Origin: Flavobacteriales bacterium
GTDB lineage: Bacteria; Bacteroidota; Bacteroidia; Flavobacteriales; Flavobacteriaceae
Direction: 5' to 3'
Assembly: GCA_026996605.1 (NCBI GenBank)
Contig: JALWLE010000060.1
Span: 1-64,000 of the forward strand
Length of the DNA: 64,000 nucleotides
Each line of letters starts with the position of its first letter. Within the stretch, counting starts at the first letter, position 1. The notes beneath the pieces are model-generated. The model saw only the letters and a program-made list of their open reading frames with translations. It was not told the DNA's origin and ran no database searches. The translations under genes were made by a program, and so were the position numbers. Shown one piece after another: positions 17,895 through 26,905 of this stretch.

Positions 17895-19577
17895 TTATTT
17901 GGTTTTAAGGACTTGTTGTAATATTTTTTTTGTGATAATATAAGTGGGTTTGACTCCTTTTATACCTAATGGTCCTGATGCTAATGTGCTACCTGTTTGT
18001 AAAGGATTATCTGAGGCATAATAAGCATATCGTACTTTAACATCGGCATTAATGTTTCCTCTGATTTTAGAAGCGGACTGAATGGCTTTTTGATAATGAG
18101 CTCCTTCCATTTCCAAACCAATGGCTCTCCAAGTTGAGTTTTTAAAAAAACTTAAAATATCTTTGTTTTGTAATGATGTTCCTAAAACGGTTACCATAGT
18201 TCCTTCGTATACATCAATGTCTTCGTTTTCAAAATCTTTGATAGATAGCTCATTATCAATGGGATAATTATCTGCAGTTCCTTCAAACATATGTACTTTA
18301 GGTATCATGATATCACCTTTGTCACCTACCAAAATACCGGCTTTTCCCATAATGGATATAGATTGTACGTTTAGGTGTTCTTTTTTTTCGTTTTCTTCAA
18401 AAGGTTTTAAAAGTTCATCCATGACTTCAAAAGCTTGTTCACCGAAAGCATAATCCATAACGATAAGTACAGGCTTATTAGTATTATCTTGTTCATAAAA
18501 ATCATTTGGTAAATCAGCTTCTGTAAACTTTGAGGTGTCAAAAATTTGGACATCAATATTAGCACCTGAACGATCTTTAAGATAGATCATGCCATTTTTT
18601 TGAGCCAATTGGGTTACTTTATTCCGCATATTTTGATGTTGATCTTGACTCAATTCTTTATATAATATCATTTCATCTTTATCTGTTTTGATAGCTTTTT
18701 GAGCAAACAGCACATTTAGCACAGAATGCATATTAGAACTGATAATGTGTATGGGGCGTTGTAGCAAATCTTGTTTTTGCAAATACTTTTTAATGTTTGA
18801 TGCCCAGATTTCTCCATAAACATGGTGTCCAAGTCTTTCTCGAAGGCGTGGACTGAATTTAATGACACGTTTTTGTCCTAAATATGCTTCGTCTAAAGCC
18901 AACTTTCCCAGCCAATAAATCAACTGAAAAAACCGATTAGGATTATTCGTTTCTTTAAACTCCGCATATGCTTGTTTGGTTTCTTCAAAAGTTCTTCCCA
19001 ATAGGGTTGAAAGATAGGCTATAATACGTTCGGTCTCTGCTTTCTTGAGTTTTTTATGTTCTAAAACCACTTTTTCGAGAGCTTGCCATTCTCTCCCCGG
19101 GGTACCTTCCTTATCGATAACGGCTTTTTCTCTAATTTTATGAGATTCAATAAACAAAAAAGTCAGATGTGTTAAGATATCATAAACATCAGACCTGCCG
19201 CGCGTTAATTCCACATTCATTTGATCTTGATCAATACGGTAACAATGTCGTCGTCTTTTGGGTGGAATAATCGGTTTGAATTGTGAACTGCGATAGCCCT
19301 CATCATCAGTCATGTATATAACACGACATTCTTCAATGCCTTCGGGTAAACGGTCCATAACGTATTTAAGTCCGTTTAGCTCGGATTTATCCGTTGCAAT
19401 ATCACCGTAAATTTCAGGTCGTAAGGTCAATAAACCTTGCTTTAAGGTGTTCCCTGATACACCAAACGGTTTGTAAAAACCACGGTTGAGCAAATGTCGC
19501 ATGGTAATGTACAAGCGTTCAATGGCATTAGATGATTCTCTGGCTCTGGTACGCTTTCGTAATTCGGTTTTGGTCAT
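17895..19577 (-). CDS. DUF6909-like protein with nucleoside-phosphorylase-like C-terminal part
   Basis: A 560-residue protein with no signal peptide. It matches a conserved Bacteroidota family that I believe is DUF6909; the blocks LLTLRPEIYGDIATDK, IPPKRRRHCYRIDQDQM and ELTRGRSDVYDILTHLTFLF are highly family-like. From about residue 390 it resembles the nucleoside phosphorylase/AMP nucleosidase fold: IMGKAGILVGDKGDIMIP, then VTVLGTSLQN and GLEMEGAHYQKAI, where the Glu in EMEG would correspond to the ribose-binding Glu. That is inference from motifs. A minus-strand -7 element (19596-19603) fixes the start at MTKTELRKR rather than 7 codons earlier. The Wzz-like gene follows after 2 bases, so it heads the rhamnose/chain-length operon. 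Confidence 0.75.
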   Translation of the reverse strand: MTKTELRKRTRARESSNAIERLYITMRHLLNRGFYKPFGVSGNTLKQGLLTLRPEIYGDIATDKSELNGLKYVMDRLPEGIEECRVIYMTDDEGYRSSQFKPIIPPKRRRHCYRIDQDQMNVELTRGRSDVYDILTHLTFLFIESHKIREKAVIDKEGTPGREWQALEKVVLEHKKLKKAETERIIAYLSTLLGRTFEETKQAYAEFKETNNPNRFFQLIYWLGKLALDEAYLGQKRVIKFSPRLRERLGHHVYGEIWASNIKKYLQKQDLLQRPIHIISSNMHSVLNVLFAQKAIKTDKDEMILYKELSQDQHQNMRNKVTQLAQKNGMIYLKDRSGANIDVQIFDTSKFTEADLPNDFYEQDNTNKPVLIVMDYAFGEQAFEVMDELLKPFEENEKKEHLNVQSISIMGKAGILVGDKGDIMIPKVHMFEGTADNYPIDNELSIKDFENEDIDVYEGTMVTVLGTSLQNKDILSFFKNSTWRAIGLEMEGAHYQKAIQSASKIRGNINADVKVRYAYYASDNPLQTGSTLASGPLGIKGVKPTYIITKKILQQVLKTK

Positions 19578-19595
19578 AAATATACTATCTTTTCG

Positions 19596-19603
19596 CAAAG
19601 GTA
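19596..19603 (-). promoter_or_regulatory. Promoter -7 element for the DUF6909-wzz-rfbCD operon
   Basis: Minus-strand TACCTTTG, 18 bases before the chosen start at 19577; it overlaps the alternative start at 19598. Confidence 0.6.
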
Positions 19604-19630
19604 ATCAATATTAATGAATTGAATCAAAAG

Positions 19631-20800
19631 TTAATACTGCAAAAAATCAATAGCTCTTTTCATTGCTTTTTTAGCATCCGGATCTGTTTCAACTTTATAA
19701 CTTGCTTTTAAATCTTTGAGCGCATCGGTGTATTCGGTTTGAACAAGGAGGTTAGCAGCATGCGCACGAACTTTAGGATTCCTATCTCTTAAAAGTCCTT
19801 TATTCCACCGTACAGAAGGACGTGAATGCATAGCGTATAAACTATCCATTGCCGCTTTTTGTTTTGTAGGGTCAGATTCAAATAATTGCCAAAATAATTG
19901 TTTTTCTATTTTTTTTAATTCTTTGTCAAACAATATTGCATTATGGTTTTTGTCAGGATGTATCCATTTAATATCATAAGAGATGAGTTTGTTATTGGTT
20001 ACCCAACGTGCCATACGTGGAATCATAAACCGAATGCCGGGGGTTGATTCGGCATGTCCGCCAATGGCAAATATTTTACCTTTTCCGTAACTTTGATGAT
20101 ACATAAATAATTTTCCCGGAGTTAAACCTACCGGATATCCTTCATTGGGATGAATATCGGTTACGTAAACAGCTACCGGTTTAAAACTTTTTTCTTGGTT
20201 TAATGGTGCCATAATAGGTCCATCGTAATACTGGATAAACTGGGGTTGGTCTTTAAATTCGGGAAATATTTTCAGTCCTTCATCATTGAGTTTAAACTCT
20301 ATTAAACCGCGTCCGCGATTGTAGTGCGGTCGGTCGAGGTGTTTGACATCACCTATTTTTAAACTCGGATAGCCATCAGTTTGACACATCATATAAGCAC
20401 CGGCACAAATACCGATAGCTCCACCACCTTGTTTGATATAATTAATAACTTTTTGCTTACCTGTTTTACCCAAACTGTTTAATTGTTTGCTACCACTACC
20501 ACCGGGAAAAATAATCGCATCTGTTTCAGTCAATTTGCCTGTAATAATATCTGCCGGACTAAGAGGGTATGCGGTTATATCCGGATCAATTTTAAGCGCT
20601 TCAATAGTTTCAATGACACTAACTGCACCGGCTCCGTTACCGCTAAAAACACCCACTTTTATTTTAGGATTATTTCCTGTATTGTTAGCAATTGTGTTTT
20701 CGGTTTGTTTTTGAGGTTTGTATTTTTCTTTTTGAGCAGGATTATTACAAGCGGGAAAGACAAGAAAAATAATTAATGATATGTATGATAAATATTTCAT
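19631..20800 (-). CDS. BPL_N-type glutamine-amidotransferase-like lipoprotein with HEAT-like tail
   Basis: A 389-residue predicted lipoprotein (lipobox FPAC, Cys18). Residues about 48-255 form a class I glutamine-amidotransferase-like domain of the biotin-protein-ligase N-terminal (BPL_N) type: VGVFSGNGAGAV, IIFPGGSGSKQ and GGGAIGICAGAYMM with the nucleophile-elbow Cys132; GGHAES near 250 may supply a His. The last 70 residues look like HEAT repeats (RDRNPKVRAHAANLLVQ). Function of extracytoplasmic BPL_N proteins is unknown. Its start lies 6 bases after the C45 hydrolase stop, so the two are probably made together. Confidence 0.78.
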   Translation of the reverse strand: MKYLSYISLIIFLVFPACNNPAQKEKYKPQKQTENTIANNTGNNPKIKVGVFSGNGAGAVSVIETIEALKIDPDITAYPLSPADIITGKLTETDAIIFPGGSGSKQLNSLGKTGKQKVINYIKQGGGAIGICAGAYMMCQTDGYPSLKIGDVKHLDRPHYNRGRGLIEFKLNDEGLKIFPEFKDQPQFIQYYDGPIMAPLNQEKSFKPVAVYVTDIHPNEGYPVGLTPGKLFMYHQSYGKGKIFAIGGHAESTPGIRFMIPRMARWVTNNKLISYDIKWIHPDKNHNAILFDKELKKIEKQLFWQLFESDPTKQKAAMDSLYAMHSRPSVRWNKGLLRDRNPKVRAHAANLLVQTEYTDALKDLKASYKVETDPDAKKAMKRAIDFLQY

Positions 20801-20806
20801 CGCATA

Positions 20807-22045
20807 TTATAGTTTGAGATTAAATTCTTTGAGATAAGCTTCCTTAATATACTGATCGACCCATTTATAAAAAGTTTTCATTTGATTTTTATCTGTTTTG
20901 CCGTTTTTATACCATTCGGCAAGCATATCGTTGGTTTTACGATAAATGGTATTTTCATATTTTTTGGTCAGTTGTACAATACCGGTTTCTTTGTTATTAA
21001 CAAGCGCATTGATATTGACATATTGATGATCGACTTTTCCCCAGCGTATATTCATGATTTTATATTTTTTGAGACTTAATGCCGCATGACAAATGGGAGA
21101 ATCTTTTAATTCTTTGTCGTACACAACTACCTGAGGTAATGATACTTTACTTACCCATGCAGGCACTACCATTGATGCCATAGGAAACCCGACATTGGAC
21201 CACATGGTTGCTAAATCGGGGTTTTCACCTTTTTTAACACCTTGAACAACTACTGATGATGACGTACCCGAACGCGGAATAAAATCTCTAAAATGAATAT
21301 ATTTGATTGTACCGGGAGGAAAGTTGTAATATTTTTCAAGTGGGTTTTCTTTAATTAAAGCGTGCCACATGTTTTTGGCAACATTTTGTTGTATATATTG
21401 TGCTGAAATACCTTCATAGGTCGAAACAGCTTGATAGAATAAATCATTTGCAGAATTGTAACGGATGTAACCACTGCTTTCAAAGCCGTAGGGTCCGGTA
21501 TGTGAGTAATTGGTCCGAATGATATATCCGAATGGTGCAACGCTTGGATCATTGGCGTCAAATTTGGTGTATTTATAATTATTGATTTCGTAATCTGCGG
21601 CACCTCCTTGTGCATCAATCACTCCAAAGTTAGCTTCTAAACCTGTTGGTCTTGGTAAACTATCGAGTAAGGCTTCAAAGTCAGCTAAGGTTTTGCAAGT
21701 GGCTAAAGCTTGTTTAATAATCCGACCTTCAAATCCGGTTAATTTATCCTTATTGTCTAGGTTTAAATTATATGAGGCGGAATTCATAATGGCAAAGCCT
21801 TCAGAATTAACGCCTATCCAGACACTTTTTCCTTCTAAATCTTTGGAATTAACCAAACCAATATATGCGTATTTACCATCAGAAAAGTAACGCAATGAAT
21901 TTTTGACCGCCCATGTATCACGATTTTTCCACAATAAAGGTCTGCCGTCAACAGTATATTTACCTGATATAACAGCCGTTGTGCAAGCATTCAGGTTGTT
22001 AGAATAATTTAATAAAATAAAAATGATTAGTAAAGTTCGTTTCAT
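20807..22045 (-). CDS. C45-type Ntn-hydrolase (acylase-like), exported
   Basis: A 412-residue exported hydrolase of the C45/acyl-CoA:6-APA acyltransferase and choloylglycine-like Ntn group. After a signal peptide ending LNA, Cys21 begins CTTAVISGKYTVDGRPLLWKN, the classic N-terminal nucleophile and R/N-rich active-site block; VWIGVNSEGFAIMNSAS and FGVIDAQGGAADYEI follow. Cleavage after Ala20 would expose the nucleophile Cys; the same site also resembles a weak lipobox, so lipidation cannot be excluded. Start at MKRTLLI is set by a -7 element at 22070-22077 that overlaps the longer start. The amidotransferase-like gene follows after 6 bases. Confidence 0.8.
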   Translation of the reverse strand: MKRTLLIIFILLNYSNNLNACTTAVISGKYTVDGRPLLWKNRDTWAVKNSLRYFSDGKYAYIGLVNSKDLEGKSVWIGVNSEGFAIMNSASYNLNLDNKDKLTGFEGRIIKQALATCKTLADFEALLDSLPRPTGLEANFGVIDAQGGAADYEINNYKYTKFDANDPSVAPFGYIIRTNYSHTGPYGFESSGYIRYNSANDLFYQAVSTYEGISAQYIQQNVAKNMWHALIKENPLEKYYNFPPGTIKYIHFRDFIPRSGTSSSVVVQGVKKGENPDLATMWSNVGFPMASMVVPAWVSKVSLPQVVVYDKELKDSPICHAALSLKKYKIMNIRWGKVDHQYVNINALVNNKETGIVQLTKKYENTIYRKTNDMLAEWYKNGKTDKNQMKTFYKWVDQYIKEAYLKEFNLKL

Positions 22046-22069
22046 AGATTTGTTTTTAAGACAACCAAA

Positions 22070-22077
22070 CAAATATA
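22070..22077 (-). promoter_or_regulatory. Promoter -7 element for the C45 hydrolase operon
   Basis: Minus-strand TATATTTG, 24 bases before the ATG at 22045. Confidence 0.6.
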
Positions 22078-22120
22078 ATAATTTTTATGTTAGTTAGAAT
22101 TGTGTTATTACATTGAACAA

Positions 22121-22834
22121 TCACATTTTTAGATAAAAATCACGGGTTAGATTTATATATTCATTTGTGTATCGGTGTCTGGAATGTTCTATTAAAAGTT
22201 TTTCCTCTTTCAGAGCGGTTTCTATTCTTGAAATTTTTACCAATATTCTTTTAATTTTGGCATTTGCATGTCCTTGAACATAACATATTTTATTCAAGTA
22301 AAGTTGTTCTTGTTGATAAATTTGTTTTAAGTATTTTAATTTATCAGCAGGTAAAATTAATTGTATATTTCCGTTTGGTTTCAGTATTTTTTTTGCTCGA
22401 TTTATAAGTACTTCTAAAGAAAGATGATGATTGTGACGGGCTAAATCCCTTTGTTTATTCCGGTTTAATGTTTTTTCATCAAAATACGGAGGATTACTAA
22501 TAATAACATCATATTGTTTTTGCGGGGAAAACATTTTAAAGTCAATTTGAATGAGGTGCAACCGTTCTGACCAATTTGAATTTATAAAATTTTTGTAGGC
22601 TTGATGGGCAGCTGAAGGCTCTATTTCTATAGCATCTATTTTTGCCAAAGATTGTCTTTGAGCACACATCAGTGCAATAAGTCCGGTACCGGTACCAATA
22701 TCAAGAATGTTGTATGCCGTTTTTAAATCAGCCCAAGCTCCTAATAAAACCCCGTCAGTTCCGACTTTCATAGCGGTTTGTTCTTGAGCAATGGTAAATT
22801 GTTTAAATCTGAAAAAATCTTTATAAACGGACAT
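22121..22834 (-). CDS. trmN6: tRNA1(Val) (adenine(37)-N6)-methyltransferase
   Basis: A 237-residue class I SAM methyltransferase matching TrmN6/YfiC. The N terminus FRFKQFTIAQEQTAMKVGTDGVLLGAW is the family signature region (about 8-34). The SAM loop ILDIGTGTGLIALM (about 43-56) and the N6-adenine motif ISNPPYFDE (about 112-120) follow. It overlaps rimM by one base, so it sits in the ribosomal-protein operon where many bacteria have trmD. Confidence 0.88.
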   Translation of the reverse strand: MSVYKDFFRFKQFTIAQEQTAMKVGTDGVLLGAWADLKTAYNILDIGTGTGLIALMCAQRQSLAKIDAIEIEPSAAHQAYKNFINSNWSERLHLIQIDFKMFSPQKQYDVIISNPPYFDEKTLNRNKQRDLARHNHHLSLEVLINRAKKILKPNGNIQLILPADKLKYLKQIYQQEQLYLNKICYVQGHANAKIKRILVKISRIETALKEEKLLIEHSRHRYTNEYINLTRDFYLKM

Positions 22835-23367
22835 TATTTTGAACGGTAAATGTCAATCAACCCATCCGGTGTATTAAAAACTATCGTTTTGTTTTTTCGG
22901 TCAACTTTGTTGATAAACGGGTCAGAAACAGGAATGAGAATTTCATTGTTTTGTTGATCTTTAATGACAAAAAATGCTCGAGGGGCTTGATCGTTAACGG
23001 ATTGAATCGTTCCTAAGTGTCCCAATTTATTGTCTATGGCATCATAACCGATAACTTCATGAAAATAAAATTTATTACCTGTTAGTTCAGGTAAATCTTT
23101 TAAGGGTAAGTAAATAGATTTTCCTATGAGTGTTTCGGCGTCTTCAATATTGTTAATATCTTCAAAATCGAGCCGGAGTGTTGTGGCTTTGTGGAGTGAT
23201 GATTTGTTTAAAAAAAACGGAATCAGTTTTCCTTTAATTTCAAGGAAAACTGATTCCATTCCTTCATAAATTTCGGGTTCATCGGTATCAATTTTGGCTA
23301 AAAGCTCTCCTTTAATACCATATTTTTTTACAATTTTCCCTAAATAATAAGCTTCTTCTTTTTTCAT
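22834..23367 (-). CDS. rimM: Ribosome maturation factor RimM
   Basis: A 177-residue 30S assembly factor. The N-terminal RimM domain starts YYLGKIVKKYGIKGELLAK, and the C-terminal PRC barrel includes LPELTGNKFYFHEVIGYDA and ILIPVSDPFINKVD. It binds S19 during 30S maturation. It begins 15 bases after the rpsP stop and overlaps trmN6 by one base. Confidence 0.92.
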   Translation of the reverse strand: MKKEEAYYLGKIVKKYGIKGELLAKIDTDEPEIYEGMESVFLEIKGKLIPFFLNKSSLHKATTLRLDFEDINNIEDAETLIGKSIYLPLKDLPELTGNKFYFHEVIGYDAIDNKLGHLGTIQSVNDQAPRAFFVIKDQQNNEILIPVSDPFINKVDRKNKTIVFNTPDGLIDIYRSK

Positions 23368-23382
23368 TATCAGAAAACCGGC

Positions 23383-23982
23383 TTATTCTTCCGTTTTGTC
23401 TTCAGCTGTTGCCGTTCCGGCAGCTTCTTCAATGGTTTGCTCCGATTTTAAAGCTTCTTCAACTGCATCAACAGGCTCATTACCTGCGCCGGCAGTTTCA
23501 TTTTTTTCAGCTTCTGCAATAATTTCGGCATTAGCTGCTTTTTGTGCTTCTAATCTAGCTTGATTAACTGCTTTTTCTTTTTCTAATCTTTCGGCTTTGT
23601 CTTTAGCTCTTGCTGCATCAACTTCATCTTGATGAGCTTTAATTTTAGCTTCTTTTTCAACTAACCAAGCTTGAAATCTTTTTTCGGCTTCTTCTTCACT
23701 GAAAGCACCTTTCTTTACGCCAACCAATAAGTGTTTTTTGAGCATCGCACCTTTGTATTTTAAGATAGCGCGAGCTGTATTGGTTGGTTGCGCTCCATTG
23801 AATAACCATTCAACGGCACGGTCAATGTTTAATGTGATTTCTGCAGGCACTTTAGTCGGGTTATATGTACCGAGTTTTTCTAAGAATTTACCGTCTCTTT
23901 TTGCACGTGAGTCGGCGGCAACAATCCAATAAAAAGGTTTTCCTTTTTTTCCGTGTCTTTGTAATCTGATTTTTACAGGCAT
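23383..23982 (-). CDS. rpsP: Small ribosomal subunit protein bS16 with long acidic tail
   Basis: A 199-residue S16. The conserved core is residues 1-85 ([31 protein letters not shown] and the [17 protein letters not shown] block). The remaining ~110 residues are a Lys/Glu/Ala-rich helical tail ending in a low-complexity acidic stretch. Such long S16 tails are usual in Bacteroidota. It heads rpsP-rimM-trmN6. A -7 element lies at 24039-24046, and a small GGGGT/ACCCC hairpin sits just before the start. Confidence 0.94.
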   Translation of the reverse strand: MPVKIRLQRHGKKGKPFYWIVAADSRAKRDGKFLEKLGTYNPTKVPAEITLNIDRAVEWLFNGAQPTNTARAILKYKGAMLKKHLLVGVKKGAFSEEEAEKRFQAWLVEKEAKIKAHQDEVDAARAKDKAERLEKEKAVNQARLEAQKAANAEIIAEAEKNETAGAGNEPVDAVEEALKSEQTIEEAAGTATAEDKTEE

Positions 23983-23998
23983 AACTGTTTGATTTTGT

Positions 23999-24013
23999 GG
24001 GGTTCCCGACCCC
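23999..24013 (-). promoter_or_regulatory. Small GC hairpin in the rpsP leader
   Basis: GGGGT (23999-24003) pairs with ACCCC (24009-24013) around a 5-base loop, 16 bases upstream of the rpsP start in otherwise AT-rich DNA. It may affect translation; this is inference. Confidence 0.35.
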
Positions 24014-24038
24014 GGTTATTATTTTAAATTTTGAACGG

Positions 24039-24046
24039 CAAATTTA
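24039..24046 (-). promoter_or_regulatory. Promoter -7 element for rpsP-rimM-trmN6
   Basis: Minus-strand TAAATTTG, 56 bases before the rpsP start. Confidence 0.55.
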
Positions 24047-24133
24047 CGTCTTTTTTTGTTTATTTAAAAATAAATTTTTATAAATCTAGAAATGTGCCGT
24101 TACCTGTATATTTATACTCATAATTAGTGTCAC

Positions 24134-26461
24134 TTAAACAGAACAACCGCCACCTTCACAACTATCATAATCGTCAATATCAAGTTCTAATTTGGCAAAA
24201 TTAAAGACAGGTGTGGATTGTTCTTCACTAGCGAGTTTTATTTTTGCCAATTCGTTACCCGAATTGTCATTGATATTCATATAGTACAAAGTTTTTAAGC
24301 CGTATTTATAGGCAATACCGTCGTGACGAATTAAATCTTTAACAGGTACTTTGTTATTTTTATATTTTGAAATATCGTAGTATTGGTTGGTGCTGATACT
24401 TTGGTCAATAAACTTTTGAAATATTGCGATAAATTTTAAGTACTCTTCATTGTCTATATCCCATGCCAAAGTATAGTTTTCTTCATACTGACCAAATCCG
24501 GGTACTAATTGTTTAAGTGCACCGTATTTACTCATTTTAGCTATCAAGAGTTTGCGCACCGGATCAACTCCGGGAGTAGAATTGGATACTACACTGCTGC
24601 TTGCTGCCGGAGGAATGGCACTTAGAGCCGAATTACGTAAGCCGTATTTTTGAACGTCTTCACGCAAGCTGTCCCAGTCCATTACCAAATCATTTTCGAC
24701 TATTTCATCAACTGCTTTGGTATAGGTGTCAATAGGCATAATCCCATCGGCATATTTGGTGCGGTCAAAGAGTTCGCATGCACCTTTTTCTTTGGCGAGC
24801 AAATTAGATGCTTTAATTAAGCCGTATTGAAAACGTTCCATATATCGATGTATGGTTTTTCTACCTTCTTCCGTATCATAACGCAAGCCGTTTTTGGCTA
24901 AGAAATGAAAAACATCGGATACGCCGATACCTAAACTGCGTCGTGCTTTAGTCGATTTTTCTGCGGCAATAACCGGATAGTCTTGATAGTCGATTAATTC
25001 GTCAAGAAAACGCACCAAAAGTTCGGTTAGTTTATCGAGTTCTTTAATACTTTCAATTTTTCCTAGATTGATATTGCTCAAGATACACATAGCTATTTCA
25101 CCATCAGTTTTATTGACATCGGTAATTGGTGCTGTAGGTAAGGTAATCTCTTGACACAGATTAGACATATAAATATGATCTTTAAATGAGCTGTGTTCAT
25201 TGACACGGTCTGCATTTAATATATAAATACGACCGGTTTCGTAGCGTTCTTTGAGCATATCAAGATAGAACTGTCGTGCGTTGATGTGTTTTTTTCTAAT
25301 ACGATTATTAGCTTCATACATTTCATACAACATCTTGAATTTTTCATAATCACTGCCATAGAAAGCATCATACAAGTCACGCACTTCTTCTGATGAAAAC
25401 AAGGTAATATCTTCATTTTTTCGAACACGTTCGCGGAATAATTTGTTGACGGCTATGGAATAATCCATGCGTCGCACACGGTTTTCATCGTTACCTTTGT
25501 TGTTTTTCAATTGAATAAAAGTTTCGGCTTCCCAGTGAAAAAAGGGTAGAGTAGAAGTAGAACTGCCGCCACGAATGGCATTTTGTGTAAAACCTTTGGT
25601 TGTAGCTTCATACATTTTTAAGAATGGGACCAATCCGGTGTGAATGACCTCGCCGTTACGAATATTGGCACCCAATCCGCGAATACGTCCAAAGTTAAGA
25701 CCGATGCCGGCGCGGCTTGCAATATAATAACCGACTGCCGTATTGGATTGTAATATAGATTCGAGTGAATCACCGACATCAATCAAACAGCAAGAACTGA
25801 ACTGTCGTAAAGGCGTGCGAACGCCTGACATAATAGGTGTGGGCAAGCTAATTTTAAAGGTTGAAACCGCTTCGTACAAATCCAAGACGTATTTTTTGCG
25901 TTTTTGCCCTTTGTAGTTTTTAAACATAAACATCGCAATGAGCATAAATGCTTCTTGTGGTGTTTCATACAATTCAAAAGTATTACGGTCTTGCAACAAA
26001 TATTTATCTACCATTTGACGCAAGCCGGCATAGGTAAACAAATTATCGCGTTCGTGTTTGAGTTTTTTACCGAAATAGACCAGCTCGCTTTGACTATACG
26101 CCTCTAAAATAGATTTGTCGTAAACACCGCGATAGACATTGTTACGTACAAAAAATTCAAAAGGAATGGGTTTATCTTGTTTAAACACTTTTTTATACAA
26201 ATCGCTTAACAACAAACGGGCGGCAACAAACTGATAATCGGGGTTTTCCTCCGAAATTAAATCTGCCGCCGACTTAATCATGATTTTTTGTATCTCGGAG
26301 GTAGTAATACCATCGTAAAACTGAATTTTAGAATTAATTTCAATATCCGATACTGATACATTTTGATAGCCGTTACAAGCCCATTCGACCATATCGTGTA
26401 TCATCTTCAAATCTAAAGGCGCTGAAGTTCCGTCCCGTTTAATTACATTAATCGTTTGCAT
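24134..26461 (-). CDS. nrdA: Class I ribonucleoside-diphosphate reductase, alpha subunit
   Basis: A 775-residue large subunit that reduces ribonucleoside diphosphates. An N-terminal ATP-cone (residues about 1-90, VIKRDGTSAPLDLKMIHDMVEW) implies allosteric control of activity. Catalytic features: SSCCLIDVGDSLESI (about 222-236), NLCQEITLP (NLCxE motif with radical Cys and Glu, about 436-444) and CILSNINLG with the redox partner Cys. The C terminus DSCEGGGCSV carries the Cys pair that relays electrons from thioredoxin. The nrdB radical subunit is not adjacent on either side. A -7 element at 26512-26519 lies 50 bases upstream. Confidence 0.95.
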   Translation of the reverse strand: MQTINVIKRDGTSAPLDLKMIHDMVEWACNGYQNVSVSDIEINSKIQFYDGITTSEIQKIMIKSAADLISEENPDYQFVAARLLLSDLYKKVFKQDKPIPFEFFVRNNVYRGVYDKSILEAYSQSELVYFGKKLKHERDNLFTYAGLRQMVDKYLLQDRNTFELYETPQEAFMLIAMFMFKNYKGQKRKKYVLDLYEAVSTFKISLPTPIMSGVRTPLRQFSSCCLIDVGDSLESILQSNTAVGYYIASRAGIGLNFGRIRGLGANIRNGEVIHTGLVPFLKMYEATTKGFTQNAIRGGSSTSTLPFFHWEAETFIQLKNNKGNDENRVRRMDYSIAVNKLFRERVRKNEDITLFSSEEVRDLYDAFYGSDYEKFKMLYEMYEANNRIRKKHINARQFYLDMLKERYETGRIYILNADRVNEHSSFKDHIYMSNLCQEITLPTAPITDVNKTDGEIAMCILSNINLGKIESIKELDKLTELLVRFLDELIDYQDYPVIAAEKSTKARRSLGIGVSDVFHFLAKNGLRYDTEEGRKTIHRYMERFQYGLIKASNLLAKEKGACELFDRTKYADGIMPIDTYTKAVDEIVENDLVMDWDSLREDVQKYGLRNSALSAIPPAASSSVVSNSTPGVDPVRKLLIAKMSKYGALKQLVPGFGQYEENYTLAWDIDNEEYLKFIAIFQKFIDQSISTNQYYDISKYKNNKVPVKDLIRHDGIAYKYGLKTLYYMNINDNSGNELAKIKLASEEQSTPVFNFAKLELDIDDYDSCEGGGCSV

Positions 26462-26511
26462 AAATTTTGAGTTGTTTTAGGTTAATTGTTAAGTCGACAT
26501 TTAGCCAAGAA

Positions 26512-26519
26512 CAAAGTTA
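26512..26519 (-). promoter_or_regulatory. Promoter -7 element for nrdA
   Basis: Minus-strand TAACTTTG, 50 bases upstream of the nrdA start. Confidence 0.5.
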
Positions 26520-26881
26520 ATTGAAAGATTTGCAAATTTGATATAGTTGCAAAAAAGTTATTAACAAGTTATTAAATTTTTTAAAATATTGATAATTAGC
26601 ACTTTAATTATTATGATATTCGCAATATAATGTTAAATAATTGAAAATGAATTTTTTACTTAAAAATATAGTTTTTTTAGTAGGCGAGCTAAAATATGTA
26701 AGAAATGCTACATTTTATGTATGGTTATAAAACGTCAAATAAAGAAATTTTATTTCGAAAAAATGAATATTTTAAACATTAAGGCTTATCCACACAATTA
26801 TCATGAACTATAGTGTTAAAAGAAAAAAATAAATAGATGAAATGATATTCTGTAATTTTATGAATATTATAAACTTTATCG

Positions 26882-26889
26882 TAATTTTG
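26882..26889 (+). promoter_or_regulatory. Promoter -7 element for the MMPL exporter gene
   Basis: TAATTTTG, 16 bases before the ATG at 26906. Confidence 0.55.
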
Positions 26890-26905
26890 TATTAAATTTA
26901 AACAG

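Larger units (their letters stand above)
26462..26905. other. Divergent intergenic region of 444 bp between nrdA and the MMPL gene
   Basis: Very AT-rich and without a recognisable gene. It carries a -7 element for nrdA (minus, 26512-26519), one for the MMPL gene (plus, 26882-26889) and one perfect DnaA-box 9-mer TTATCCACA at 26786-26794. Only loose 9-mer relatives (e.g. TTATTAACA near 26559) were seen, so it does not look like a replication origin. Confidence 0.55.

Noticed and set aside
26462-26905. Possible chromosomal replication origin
   Set aside because: Only one perfect DnaA box was seen, and dnaA, dnaN or other origin-linked genes are absent.
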